From: Dermabacter vaginalis | Lineage (GTDB): Bacteria > Actinomycetota > Actinomycetes > Actinomycetales > Dermabacteraceae | Length of the DNA stretch: 64,000 bases | Assembly (NCBI RefSeq): GCF_001678905.1 | Contig: NZ_CP012117.1 | Coordinates: 1,178,001 to 1,242,000, forward strand | Direction of reading: 5' to 3' | Shown here: positions 34,271-43,463 of the stretch, piece after piece | Layout of the letters: the number at the start of each line of letters is the position of its first letter | How positions within the stretch are numbered: position 1 is the stretch's first letter | Notes under the pieces: model-generated | What the model was told of the DNA's origin: nothing | Databases searched by the model: none | Seen by the model: the letters and a program-made list of their open reading frames with translations, nothing else | Program-made: the position numbers and the translations under genes

Positions 34271-35943
34271 CCTCGAAGCTTTCACCGCTCACCACGCGTC
34301 GAGCGATGGGAATCGAGACCGAGTTCGGAATTGTCCATACCTCGGCGAGCGACCGCGAGCGCTCCGGTGCGAACGCGTCGATCCGCCTCTCGCACTACGC
34401 CGTGGCCGCGTATGCACTGCTCGAAGATTCGAATAAGCGTCGCGTGCGCTGGGATTACGGCGATGAAACACCCCTGCGCGATGCACGTGGTTTTGAGCTG
34501 CAGCGGGCTGCTGCCCATCCCACTCAGCTCACGAACGAAACGCACGACGCTCATGTGCCGAGCGTCGATGCGGAGTTCGCAGTTGCCGTCGGTGACGACA
34601 TCCCCCTCGAACTCGACGACGCCGCGACTCTTCACTTTGCGGAGCGACGCGCGATCGGCAACGCTGTTCTGCGAAACGGTGCTCGACTCTACGTGGACCA
34701 CGCCCACCCCGAGTACTCCTCACCCGAAGTCATGACGGCCCGCGAAGGACTCCTATGGGATAAGGCCGGTGAAGAGATCGCCCGCCGCGCGATGGCACGC
34801 GTGGAGGGGGCCGACGGCATTTCGCCGCTCGCGCTTTTCAAAAACAACACCGATGGCAAAGGCCAAAGCTACGGAACCCATGAGAATTATCTCGTAGAGC
34901 GCTCAGTTCCGTTTGATCGTCTTTGCGAAATCCTTATCCCGTTCTTCGCAACTCGGCAGATTCTCGTGGGCGCGGGCCGCGTGGGAATCGGTACCCGGGG
35001 CGAAGTTTCCGGCTTTCAGATCAGCTCTCGTGCGGATTTCTTCGAGAACGAGGTGGGCCTTGAGACAACCCTCAACCGGCCGATCGTTAATTCGCGCGAT
35101 GAGTCGCATGCCGACGCCTCGCGGTTTCGCCGCCTCCACGTCATTATCGGCGACGCCAACGTTTTTGAAACCTCGACGTTCCTCAAGCTCGCGATGACTT
35201 CGCTCGTGCTGAATCTCGCTGAGCGCGAGCACGCGACGGGTGAGGTCTTGCTGCCCAACATCACTCTCGTGGATCCAGTCTCGGCCGTGCACGAAATCTC
35301 GCATGACCTGAGCCTTTCGAAAGCCTATGAAACCACGGACGGCGGTCAAGCGTCGGCCTTGGACATTCAACGTGCATATGTGAATGCCGTCCACAAAGCC
35401 CTCGAAGGTGAACAGCCGGATGCCGAAACGCGCGAAGCCGTGGCGCTGTGGTCCGAACTCCTCGACACTCTGGAGCGTGACCCGCTGGATGCCGCCGACA
35501 GGATCGAATGGGTGGGCAAGTATGCACTGGTGAACGCGTTTAAAGAGCGGCACTCACTCACGTGGTCGGATCCGCGCCTTACCGCCCTCGATCTTCAGTT
35601 CACCGATCTGCGAGCGGAAAAATCGATATATGAGAAACTCGCGCGGTCCGGGCGTGCCAGGCGCCTCGTGAGTGACGAGGAGATCGCACACGCGGTCACG
35701 CACCCACCCGAATCAACCAGGGCCTACCTGCGCGGCGCACTTGTGACGCACCACCGCGAGGATCTTGACTCGGCCGGCTGGGATGTCGTGACGGTCCGCA
35801 CCAAAGGTGCTGCCATGCGCGTGAGGCTTGCCGACCCGGCGCTCGCGTCACAAGAGTGGTGCGAGGAGTACGAGATTGATCCGAGCGGCGACCTCGAGGC
35901 GATCCTCGAGAGGTTCCGTCAGGTTGCCGAGCACTCTCGATGA
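34267..35943 (+). CDS. dop: Pup deamidase/depupylase
   Basis: Dop converts the C-terminal Gln of Pup to Glu and also removes Pup from tagged proteins. It shares the glutamine-synthetase-like fold with PafA. The 558-residue protein begins [13 protein letters not shown] and has [16 protein letters not shown] with the catalytic Asp144, [20 protein letters not shown] and NSRDESHAD, plus a longer N-terminal insert (residues about 60-110) than PafA, as expected of Dop. GTG start in a GTGA overlap with mpa. A deamidase is needed here because Pup ends in GGQ. Confidence 0.95.
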   Translation: MTSKLSPLTTRRAMGIETEFGIVHTSASDRERSGANASIRLSHYAVAAYALLEDSNKRRVRWDYGDETPLRDARGFELQRAAAHPTQLTNETHDAHVPSVDAEFAVAVGDDIPLELDDAATLHFAERRAIGNAVLRNGARLYVDHAHPEYSSPEVMTAREGLLWDKAGEEIARRAMARVEGADGISPLALFKNNTDGKGQSYGTHENYLVERSVPFDRLCEILIPFFATRQILVGAGRVGIGTRGEVSGFQISSRADFFENEVGLETTLNRPIVNSRDESHADASRFRRLHVIIGDANVFETSTFLKLAMTSLVLNLAEREHATGEVLLPNITLVDPVSAVHEISHDLSLSKAYETTDGGQASALDIQRAYVNAVHKALEGEQPDAETREAVALWSELLDTLERDPLDAADRIEWVGKYALVNAFKERHSLTWSDPRLTALDLQFTDLRAEKSIYEKLARSGRARRLVSDEEIAHAVTHPPESTRAYLRGALVTHHREDLDSAGWDVVTVRTKGAAMRVRLADPALASQEWCEEYEIDPSGDLEAILERFRQVAEHSR

Positions 35944-36006
35944 AGCTGTTCCGCGTTTCGCAAGGCGTGTAGCGTGGAAAACGATGTTTAGAAAGGACGA
36001 AACCGC

Positions 36007-36198
36007 ATGACCCAGTCGCATATTCACGGCTCCGGCGGGGGCGATGATCACCAAGATGAACCGCTCGCCGCGCAGGGCTCTGGTCAGATTCAGGCATCGA
36101 TTGCTTCGAGCGACGATCTGCTCGACGAAATTGACCTCGTACTCGAATCAAACGCCGAGAGCTTCGTGAAGTCGTTCGTGCAAAAGGGCGGTCAGTGA
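36007..36198 (+). CDS. pup: prokaryotic ubiquitin-like protein Pup (GGQ form)
   Basis: Small, mostly disordered protein tag of 63 residues. The C-terminal half carries the conserved DDLLDEIDLVLESNAESFVK helix that binds the Mpa coiled coil, and the protein ends VQKGGQ. The final Gln must be deamidated by Dop before PafA can ligate it to substrate lysines. The N-terminus is Gly/His/Asp rich. ATG start with AGAAAGGA upstream, 63 bp after dop, so it may have its own promoter; its stop overlaps prcB (GTGA). Confidence 0.97.
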   Translation: MTQSHIHGSGGGDDHQDEPLAAQGSGQIQASIASSDDLLDEIDLVLESNAESFVKSFVQKGGQ

Positions 36199-36953
36199 CT
36201 GAGCTCAATGACCCCCTTACCTCACTTTCGGCGCACCTGAAAGCCGAGGGACTGCTCGCACCGGAACTTACGGCTAGGGGCGACATGGCGGTGAGCACGC
36301 CCGAAGCGACAACAATCGTCGCCCTTACGCATTCGCAGGGCGCCGCCGTTACGCTTGCCGCCGATCGACGTGCGAGCGCGGGGCACCGTATCGTCAAGGA
36401 CGATATGACGAAGCTGTTCCTTGCCGATCGCTTTTCGGCAGTGGGCATTGCGGGAGCAGCAGGTCTCGGCATTGAGTTCGCCCGGCTCTTTGCACTCGAA
36501 CTCGAGCACGTAGAGAAGATCGAAGGGCGAACCCTCAGCCACGAAGGCAAGGTTCGCAGGTTAAGCCTGCTCGTGCGTGCTCATCTCCAGCTCGCCATGC
36601 AGGGACTTGCCGCAGTTCCACTGCTCGCGGGTTTTGATGCACGCACCGGCACCGCCCGACTCCATACCTTCGACGCGACGGGTGGCGCCTACGAAGAACG
36701 CTTGTGCGCCGCGATCGGATCGGGAAGCGATATTGCGCGCGCTGTACTCGACTCACAGCGCTCCCGAGCAGAAACGACACAGGAGGACGCACACACACTC
36801 GTGCTCGAGGCACTCGCCGCGGCCTCTCGCCGGGATTCAGCAACTTCCGGTCTTCGTGGCGAAGCTCTTCCGGTTCTCGTCGACATCGACATCTCCGGTG
36901 CGCGATTCGTGAGTGCCGATCGGGTAAGGCACAGTGCGGAGACTCTCGCATGA
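36195..36953 (+). CDS. prcB: 20S proteasome beta subunit
   Basis: Catalytic subunit of the 20S core. The 252-residue precursor has a propeptide of 38 residues and is expected to self-cleave before Thr39 (ATTIVAL), giving the N-terminal threonine nucleophile. The supporting Asp57 (AADRRASAG) and Lys73 (DMTKLFL) are present, with a two-residue shift from the mycobacterial numbering, and GSGSDIAR is conserved. The residue before Thr39 is Ala, where mycobacterial PrcB has Gly. GTG start overlaps the pup stop; stop overlaps prcA (ATGA). Confidence 0.95.
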   Translation: MTELNDPLTSLSAHLKAEGLLAPELTARGDMAVSTPEATTIVALTHSQGAAVTLAADRRASAGHRIVKDDMTKLFLADRFSAVGIAGAAGLGIEFARLFALELEHVEKIEGRTLSHEGKVRRLSLLVRAHLQLAMQGLAAVPLLAGFDARTGTARLHTFDATGGAYEERLCAAIGSGSDIARAVLDSQRSRAETTQEDAHTLVLEALAAASRRDSATSGLRGEALPVLVDIDISGARFVSADRVRHSAETLA

Positions 36954-37633
36954 GCATGCCGTTTTATATCGATCCCGAGCAGCTCACAAAAGACCGGGCA
37001 GATTTCTCTCGGCGGGGCGTGTCGCGCGGACTTCCCGTGATTGCCGCGAGCAGCGCCGAGGGGATCGTGATCATCGCGCTCAATTCCTCGACCTCGCTCA
37101 TGAAAATTGGGGAGGTGCACGACCAGATCGCTTTCGCTGGAGCGGGGAAGTTCCATGAGTACGAGGCGCTCAGACTCGCAGCGGTGCGCTGGGCGGATAC
37201 GAGGGCTTACCAATACTCGCGCCGCGATGTCTCGGCTTCCTCGCTCGCCAATGCTCTCGCGCACGCGATCGGGGAGGCATTTGTGTCTGCACCGAAACCA
37301 CTTGAGATCGCCCTTCTTCTTCCCGAGGTGGGGGAGCACGTGGGTGATGACCGGATTTTTTCGCTGAGCTTCGACGGCTCCCTGAGCGATCACGGTACTT
37401 TTGCGGCTATCGGCGGAGTTCCAGAGGGGCTCGCGTCTCGTGCGCTCGGCGCGGATCTCGACAAACGAGGCGCCGATGAGGTCATCGATTTTTGTATCGA
37501 CGAACTTTCGCACACCCACGCGCATGCCGGTACTCATGCCGAGATTGGTGTCCTCCGGCGTGGCGTTGCACTGCGCGCCTTTGAAAGGCATACCCCTCGA
37601 GACATGGGCGGTAAAGAAAGGATGAAGTTGTGA
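36950..37633 (+). CDS. prcA: 20S proteasome alpha subunit
   Basis: Outer-ring subunit of the 20S core that forms the gate and docks the ATPase ring. The 227-residue protein opens MPFYIDPEQLTKDRADFSRR and continues with GVSRGLPVIAASSAEGIVI and IGEVHDQIAFAGAGKFHEYEALRLAA, typical of PrcA. The ATG at 36950 sits in an ATGA overlap with prcB and is preferred over the longer in-frame extension. The stop overlaps the GTG of pafA. Confidence 0.94.
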   Translation: MSMPFYIDPEQLTKDRADFSRRGVSRGLPVIAASSAEGIVIIALNSSTSLMKIGEVHDQIAFAGAGKFHEYEALRLAAVRWADTRAYQYSRRDVSASSLANALAHAIGEAFVSAPKPLEIALLLPEVGEHVGDDRIFSLSFDGSLSDHGTFAAIGGVPEGLASRALGADLDKRGADEVIDFCIDELSHTHAHAGTHAEIGVLRRGVALRAFERHTPRDMGGKERMKL

Positions 37634-39018
37634 AACGGCGTGTAGGCGGCCTGGAAACGGAGTTTGGCCTCCTTGCTGTCTCGAAAGACGGCCGGCAGGC
37701 TCTCGAGCCCGAAGCGGCAGCACGTGAGCTGTTCCGCCCCGTTGTGGCGTGGGGCCGATCGTCGAACGTTTTCCTCACGAATGCGGGCAGGCTCTATCTC
37801 GACGTGGGGTCCCACCCCGAGTATGCGACGGCCGAATGCGATGATCCGTGGGAGATCGTTGCGCAAGAGCGAGCAGGGGAGCGGGAACTCCACGCGCTCG
37901 TGCAAGAGGCGAATGCTCGGCTTAGTTCCGACGGTTTTGATGCCCGTATCCATCTTTTTAAGAACAATGCGGATTCGCAGGGAAACTCTTTCGGGAGCCA
38001 CGAAAACTATCTGGTCGAGAGGCGTGGCGAGTTTACGCGCCTTCCCTCACTCCTTGTGCCGTTTCTCATCACACGCCAAATCGTGACCGGTGCGGGCGGT
38101 GTTCTCGAAGGCGAAGGCGGGCCGGTATTCGGATTCTCGCTCAGGGCGGATCACATGTGGGAAACCGTTTCTTCTGCAACGACTCGGGCACGCCCGATTA
38201 TTAATACGCGCGATGAACCTCATGGCGACCCTTCGCGCTTTAGGCGCCTGCACGTGATCTCGGGGGATTCGACCATGAGCGAGGTCTCCACGTGGCTCCG
38301 GTTTGCGATGACCTTCGCGGTTTTGCGCTTTATCGAGGACGGCCATGCCTTCCCCGACTTCGAGCTTGCGGATCCGATCAGCGATATTCGTCGCATTGCA
38401 CGTGACCTCACGGCAAGCGAGCCGTTGAAGCTGAAGAACGGCGGTGTGAGTACGGCGCTTTCTATTCAACGTGCGTACTTTTCCGCGCTCGCGCGCACCT
38501 ATGACGACCTCGACGAACGCATGATGGACACCTGGGATCGTGGACTTCGCGCCCTCGAGACCGGCGATTTCTCCCTCGTCAATCGTGAGCTTGATTGGGC
38601 AATTAAGCACGATCTCTTCACGACGGTTGCTCGCAGGCGAGGTCTTGCCCTCGATGCGCCTGAGATTCAGCGTCTCGAACTCGCCTATCACGACATTGAC
38701 CCAGAACACGGCGTTTTCTACGCGCTCAAGAGACGCGGGCTTGCCCCGAGCGTGGTCAGCGAGGAACGCGTGGAGAAAGCGTGTCATACCGGTCCTTCTA
38801 CAACGCGCGCGCACTTGCGCTCCAAAGTTCTCAAGGCCGCACGGGACAGGGGCGTGGATATCGCCGTGGATTGGACGACGGTTCGCCCGAATGCTCCCGG
38901 AGCGCTCCCGATCACACTGCTCGATCCGTTTGAGACCGAAAACCCACAAATCGAGGCTCTCCTCGTTACGCTTGGTGAGAATTCATCGGCACCTGCCGAG
39001 TTGAAAGGACTCCAGTGA
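37630..39018 (+). CDS. pafA: Pup-protein ligase
   Basis: PafA phosphorylates the C-terminal Glu of Pup and joins it to substrate lysines. The 462-residue glutamine-synthetase-like protein has GLETEFGLL (Glu9, Glu11 for metal), the catalytic Asp58 in LYLDVGSHPEYAT, HLFKNNADSQGNSFGSHENY and NTRDEPHGDPSRFRRLH. The short N-terminal loop distinguishes it from Dop. GTG start overlaps prcA; its own TGA overlaps the GTG of the FKBP lipoprotein, so the whole pup-prcB-prcA-pafA-FKBP run is coupled. Confidence 0.96.
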   Translation: MKRRVGGLETEFGLLAVSKDGRQALEPEAAARELFRPVVAWGRSSNVFLTNAGRLYLDVGSHPEYATAECDDPWEIVAQERAGERELHALVQEANARLSSDGFDARIHLFKNNADSQGNSFGSHENYLVERRGEFTRLPSLLVPFLITRQIVTGAGGVLEGEGGPVFGFSLRADHMWETVSSATTRARPIINTRDEPHGDPSRFRRLHVISGDSTMSEVSTWLRFAMTFAVLRFIEDGHAFPDFELADPISDIRRIARDLTASEPLKLKNGGVSTALSIQRAYFSALARTYDDLDERMMDTWDRGLRALETGDFSLVNRELDWAIKHDLFTTVARRRGLALDAPEIQRLELAYHDIDPEHGVFYALKRRGLAPSVVSEERVEKACHTGPSTTRAHLRSKVLKAARDRGVDIAVDWTTVRPNAPGALPITLLDPFETENPQIEALLVTLGENSSAPAELKGLQ

Positions 39019-40001
39019 TTAACCGCCGCTCGCTGCTCGCCGCAGCCGCATCTACCTCCGCTCTCATCACTCTCGGGGCCTGCTCTGGTTCCTCGTCGCG
39101 AGAGGTCAACGGGGCCGCGCAGGCCTCGGATTCTGGCGGGAAAGCCACCTCCGATGGCGGCGGCGACAAGCGCGATGAGGCACACGTGCTCGACGGTGTC
39201 AAAGTCACGAGCGGATTTGGTGAAGATCCTGCCCTCGAGTTTGATGCTCCCCTCGAGTTTTCTGAGTTTCACTCCGCCGTTGTCAGCGAAGGTGACGGTG
39301 CCGCGATCGTTGAGGGCGATTTCATCGTGACGCGTTCTGCCTACTTTGACCCCGAGAGCGGAGACCTGCTCGCCTCGCAGTGGGAAGAAGGATCGTACTC
39401 GCCGTTCAAGGTGGATACTAAGTCGGTGGGGGATACTGCGACTGAATTCTTCACGGGCCTCAAAGAGCATGCCCGCTTCCTCATGGCTGGTGTTGCAGGC
39501 ACCCAAAAGCAGAAGGTGCTTCAGGTGGGAGATGTCGTGGGGGTGGCACTCAAACGTGCCGAAGGGGCGCGCAAGGATCTCCCCCCGGAAGTCCCCGCCT
39601 ATACGCTTGCGGAAGATGGCGCCCCTGAGCTTGGCGGCAAACCCGAGGGCGCTGCCCCGGCCTCGATGCTTATTGCACCTGCGATCGAGGGGGCCGGCCC
39701 GGCCGCAAAGAAGGGGGACACTCTCGTGATGCACTACCGAGGCTGGGATTGGGAGACTGGCGAGGAGTTTGACTCGTCATGGGGCCGCAGTGCACCGTTC
39801 TCCTTCAGGCTCGGCGAAGGTCAGGTCATCAAGGGCTGGGATGAAGGCCTCGTCGGCGCGAAGCAGGGAAGCCAGGTCGCTCTCATTCTCCCGCCCGCCT
39901 CTGCTTACGGTGACGCGGGTGAAGGCAACCAACATCCACTCGCCGGCAAGACCTTGTTCTTCGTCGCCGACGTCCTTTATGTCGCTTCACCCGAAGCCTA
40001 A
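39015..40001 (+). CDS. FKBP-type peptidyl-prolyl isomerase lipoprotein
   Basis: A 328-residue exported isomerase. RRSLLAAAASTSALITLGAC is a lipoprotein signal with the acylated Cys23, and the twin Arg at the start may permit Tat export. A Ser/Gly-rich linker follows, then a degenerate N-terminal FKBP-like domain (about 65-185) and a canonical C-terminal FKBP domain (about 233-326) with GDTLVMHYRGWDWETG, FSFRLGEGQVIKGWDEGLVG and LPPASAYGD. GTG start in a GTGA overlap with pafA. A trailing FKBP gene after pafA is seen in other actinobacteria; the reason is unknown. Confidence 0.9.
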   Translation: MINRRSLLAAAASTSALITLGACSGSSSREVNGAAQASDSGGKATSDGGGDKRDEAHVLDGVKVTSGFGEDPALEFDAPLEFSEFHSAVVSEGDGAAIVEGDFIVTRSAYFDPESGDLLASQWEEGSYSPFKVDTKSVGDTATEFFTGLKEHARFLMAGVAGTQKQKVLQVGDVVGVALKRAEGARKDLPPEVPAYTLAEDGAPELGGKPEGAAPASMLIAPAIEGAGPAAKKGDTLVMHYRGWDWETGEEFDSSWGRSAPFSFRLGEGQVIKGWDEGLVGAKQGSQVALILPPASAYGDAGEGNQHPLAGKTLFFVADVLYVASPEA

Positions 40002-40031
40002 AAAGTCATCCACACTACCGAGGAGATCATC

Positions 40032-40406
40032 ATGGAAAAGCCCGTTGTGAGTTTCGAGGGGTGCTCGGCACCCGAGGAGCTCGTCATCATCGATGAGACG
40101 GTTGGCGATGGCCCCGAAGCCCAAGCCGGTGATGTTGTTGATGTGCACTACGTTGGTGTGGGCCTAAGCGATGGCAAGCAATTCGATGCCTCATGGGATC
40201 GCGGCGAGCCGTTGAGCTTTAAGCTCGGTGTCGGGCAGGTCATCCCGGGCTGGGATCGCGGTGTACAGGGTATGCGCGTTGGAGGTCGCCGACGTCTCGA
40301 AATCCCGTCGTCGCTCGCCTACGGCCCCCGTGGAATTCCGGGCGTGATCAAGGGCGGCGAAACCCTCATCTTCGTGTGTGACCTTGTTGGGGTGAGGGGA
40401 CGCTGA
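40032..40406 (+). CDS. cytosolic FKBP-type peptidyl-prolyl isomerase
   Basis: A 124-residue single-domain FKBP. AGDVVDVHYVGVGLSDGKQF, LSFKLGVGQVIPGWDRGVQG and GGRRRLEIPSSLAYGPRG are the family motifs, and GGETLIFVCDLVGV ends the barrel. No signal sequence, so it acts in the cytosol, complementing the lipoprotein FKBP encoded 30 bp upstream. ATG start with GAGGAG. Likely the last gene of the Pup-proteasome operon before priA. Confidence 0.94.
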   Translation: MEKPVVSFEGCSAPEELVIIDETVGDGPEAQAGDVVDVHYVGVGLSDGKQFDASWDRGEPLSFKLGVGQVIPGWDRGVQGMRVGGRRRLEIPSSLAYGPRGIPGVIKGGETLIFVCDLVGVRGR

Positions 40407-40522
40407 CATCTGAGCCACCAGCGCTCTTTGAACCTTCGCCGCGTGTCCGTGAGCCTGAGCGCGGCGAAGGGCGGCCGTTCGAAACGACGTCGGGCTTCAC
40501 TCTCGCCCCCGAGCGTCCCGTT

Positions 40523-42490
40523 GTGTCCGTGCACGTGCTGGGGACGCTCGCGCATCTCGATCGGGCTTTCGAATACGCCGTTCCTGACACGCTCGGTGCC
40601 GTTGCTCCCGGCATGCGCGTCAGGGTGCGTTTTTCCGGCCGCGAGCACGAAGCGCTCGTGCGGGACCGCTACGAACTTCCGGAAACAACGCGGCCACTCG
40701 CCCCTCTCCTCAAGATCGTGAGCGAGGATCGCCTCATCTCCGAGGGCATGTTTCGCGTGTGCGAAGAGGTTGCGAAACGGTACGCGGGCTCTCTCAGCGA
40801 TGTGTTGCGTCTTGCGGTTCCCGCTCGCAGCGCTGCCGCGGAAAAGGCCCACCACGCACGCCTCGAGCGTGACAGGGACACGAGTGCCCACGCTCCCGGG
40901 ACTGCACACACCAGAGGCCCCGATCCCCTTCCAGATGAACGCTCCTATCGCGCGAAGTTTGCGGGGCTCGGCGCCTTTCTCGAGCATTCACGCGGAGGGG
41001 AGGCCACGCCACGCGCCGCCCTTGTCCTCGACCCCGTTGATTCCTGGATTTCCCTCGTGATCGAAGCGCTAAGAAGCCTCGATTGTGATGCTGGCGCGAT
41101 CATTCTCGCGAGCGATCAGCGTGATGTGGATCGGCTCGCTCGCGCTCTCACGAAAAGCGCCATTGACCACGTCCAATTCGGTAGCGCCCAAGGACCGCAC
41201 GCCCGTTACACGGCGTTCCTCTCGGCTCTCGACGGGCGGGCACGCGTGGTGATTGGCACGCGCAGTGCCGTTTTTGCGCCCGTCAGGAATCTCCGCATGA
41301 TTGTCGTGTGGGACCCGGACGACGATCTCTATGAAGAACCACGCGCGCCATATCCCCACGCGCGCACCGTTGCTCTTACTCGAAGCTTCCAAGAGCGGTG
41401 CTCTCTCCTCTATGTTTCGCGGGCCCCGTCGGACTTCGCGCGCTACTTGACCCTTGCGGGAACGCTTGCGGCCCTCGAACCCGTGCCCGCACCCCACGCG
41501 AGCACCCACCCCCGCATCGAACTTATGGACGCCTATTTGCGCGAGCGAGAGGGTGCGAGTGGATTTTCTCGCTTGCCTTCGCATGCCCATGCGGTTATTC
41601 GTCGCGGGCTTGCTGAGGGTCCTGTTCTCGTGCACGTGCCTCGAGCGGGGTACGCCCCGGCTCTTGCGTGCCGTTTTTGCGGGACGAAAGCCACGTGCGT
41701 TCAGTGCCATGCGACCCTCGCCGCTCCGGGGCGAGGCGAGCTCAGCTGCAGTGTCTGCGCGCGCCGGTACGGGCAGTACCGTTGTCACGAATGCGGGGGA
41801 GCGGACCTGCGCCCTCTTGTGCTTGGACAGGAACGCACTGCGGCCGACCTCAAGCGATCGTTTCCCCACGCCACACTTCACGTGTCCGGCGGGGCCTCGG
41901 GCATCGTGGACGACGCTGACGTCCACGACGGCGACCTCGTCATTGCGACCCCGGGCGCCGAACCTCAAGTGACAGGCAAGTATGCCGCTGCGGTCATCGT
42001 CGACGCCTCCGCGTCCCTCGGCCGAGCCGAGTACAACGCCGATACAGAAACAGTTCGGCGCTATTCCCACGTGATCGGCGCTACGCGGACCTTCGATTGT
42101 GGCGGGCAGGTTCTCGTGGTGGGGCCGGATCAACATCCGGCACTGCGCTCTCTCGTGCTCGTTCGCTCGAACGCTTTCATTGATCGTGTGCTCGAGGAAC
42201 GAACCGAACTGGGGTTGCCTCCCTCCTCCAAGGTTATTGAGGTCCGCGGTGAGAGAGCAGCCTGCAGCGATTTTCTTGAGCGATTCGAAGCGCCAAAAAG
42301 CACCGAAGTTTTCGGCCCTACGGAGGCCGCTTCCTTCGGCATCGACGCCGAAGCCAGAGTCATTCTTCGATGCCCCGTGAACCGCGCCTCGGAGCTTGTT
42401 GAGGCCGCTCGAGCAACGATGCTCGTGCGGAGTGCGAAGAAGCTGCCAGGATCGCTTCGCCTTCAGGTTGACCCGCCGCACGTGTTCTAG
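40523..42490 (+). CDS. priA: primosomal protein PriA, actinobacterial form without Walker A
   Basis: Replication-restart protein (655 residues). The N-terminal 3'-binding domain (VHVLGTLAHLDRAFEYAVP) and the zinc-binding cysteine cluster starting at Cys383 (CRFCGTKATCVQC...CSVC...CHECGG) are clear. The helicase region has ALVLDPVDSWISLVIEAL where GxTGSGKT should be, so it probably lacks helicase activity, as is usual in actinobacteria. GTG 40523 is the first usable start; the frame is open for about 110 bp upstream without ATG, GTG or TTG. The gap to the FKBP stop (116 bp) holds no other gene. Confidence 0.9.
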   Translation: MSVHVLGTLAHLDRAFEYAVPDTLGAVAPGMRVRVRFSGREHEALVRDRYELPETTRPLAPLLKIVSEDRLISEGMFRVCEEVAKRYAGSLSDVLRLAVPARSAAAEKAHHARLERDRDTSAHAPGTAHTRGPDPLPDERSYRAKFAGLGAFLEHSRGGEATPRAALVLDPVDSWISLVIEALRSLDCDAGAIILASDQRDVDRLARALTKSAIDHVQFGSAQGPHARYTAFLSALDGRARVVIGTRSAVFAPVRNLRMIVVWDPDDDLYEEPRAPYPHARTVALTRSFQERCSLLYVSRAPSDFARYLTLAGTLAALEPVPAPHASTHPRIELMDAYLREREGASGFSRLPSHAHAVIRRGLAEGPVLVHVPRAGYAPALACRFCGTKATCVQCHATLAAPGRGELSCSVCARRYGQYRCHECGGADLRPLVLGQERTAADLKRSFPHATLHVSGGASGIVDDADVHDGDLVIATPGAEPQVTGKYAAAVIVDASASLGRAEYNADTETVRRYSHVIGATRTFDCGGQVLVVGPDQHPALRSLVLVRSNAFIDRVLEERTELGLPPSSKVIEVRGERAACSDFLERFEAPKSTEVFGPTEAASFGIDAEARVILRCPVNRASELVEAARATMLVRSAKKLPGSLRLQVDPPHVF

Positions 42491-42515
42491 ACGAGGCCGG
42501 TAGACTCGAGGCATC

Positions 42516-43463
42516 ATGCGAATACTTTTTGCCGGAACGCCCGACGTCGCCGCGACGTGCCTTGCTGCACTCGCCGATTCCTCACACGAGGTCGTGGGGG
42601 TGCTCACTCAGCCCGATTCACGTGCGAGACGCGGCAATAAACTCGTCCCCTCACCCGTCGCCTCGCTCGCACAGGAGCGAGGCATTCCCACGCTTAAACC
42701 CGCGGACGCGAAAAGTGATGAGACCCTCGCCTGGATTCGCGAGACCGGTGCTGAGGTCGCGGCGGTGGTGGCCTACGGCCAAATTCTCGACGCACGCGTT
42801 CTTTCGTCTCTCACGCACGGGTTCTTCAACCTTCACTTCTCCCTGCTGCCCGCTTTCCGTGGCGCGGCTCCCGTCCAGCGCGCGATCGAGCAGGGCTTGA
42901 GCCAGAGCGGCGTGAGCGTATTTAAACTCGACGAGGGGCTTGACACCGGACCTCTCGCACGACAGGAAGTGCAAGAAATCCCGCCGCTCGCGACGGCTGG
43001 CGAGATGCTCGAAAGCATGGGTGCTCACGGCGCGCAGGTGCTCGTCGACGTTATGGAGGCGATTGAAGCCGATTCGCTCACGCTCGTGGAGCAGCCTTCG
43101 GAGGGGGCAAGCTACGCACGTAAGCTCCACCCCGATGAAGCCGCGATTGATCCCGCTCGACCCGCGAGTGACGTTGCCGCTCACATCAGAGCATTTGCCC
43201 CGAATCCGGGAGCTTTTGCGAGCGTCCGAGGCGCCCGCCTTAAAATTTTGGGGGTCGGTGCTGCCGAGGCTCCGGAAGGCATGATTCTCGCCCCGGGGGA
43301 GTTCGGCGTGACGAAAAAGAAAGTCTTTCTTGGAACGGCGACGCGACCAATTGAACTCACGATCGTGGGTCCAGCCGGAAAGAAACACATGGGCGCGGCC
43401 GACTGGGCGCGCGGCGCCCGACTTGAAACTGGCGAACGCCTAGACGAGGAGAGCGCGGCATGA
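42516..43463 (+). CDS. fmt: methionyl-tRNA formyltransferase
   Basis: Formylates initiator Met-tRNA using 10-formyl-THF. The 315-residue protein begins MRILFAGTPDVAATCLAAL, has the catalytic Asn/His in FFNLHFSLLPAFRGAAPVQ and the Asp in LDEGLDTGPLARQE, and a C-terminal tRNA-binding domain. The stop overlaps the rsmB ATG (ATGA). The priA-fmt-rsmB-rpe order is a widespread translation/replication gene group. Confidence 0.95.
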   Translation: MRILFAGTPDVAATCLAALADSSHEVVGVLTQPDSRARRGNKLVPSPVASLAQERGIPTLKPADAKSDETLAWIRETGAEVAAVVAYGQILDARVLSSLTHGFFNLHFSLLPAFRGAAPVQRAIEQGLSQSGVSVFKLDEGLDTGPLARQEVQEIPPLATAGEMLESMGAHGAQVLVDVMEAIEADSLTLVEQPSEGASYARKLHPDEAAIDPARPASDVAAHIRAFAPNPGAFASVRGARLKILGVGAAEAPEGMILAPGEFGVTKKKVFLGTATRPIELTIVGPAGKKHMGAADWARGARLETGERLDEESAA

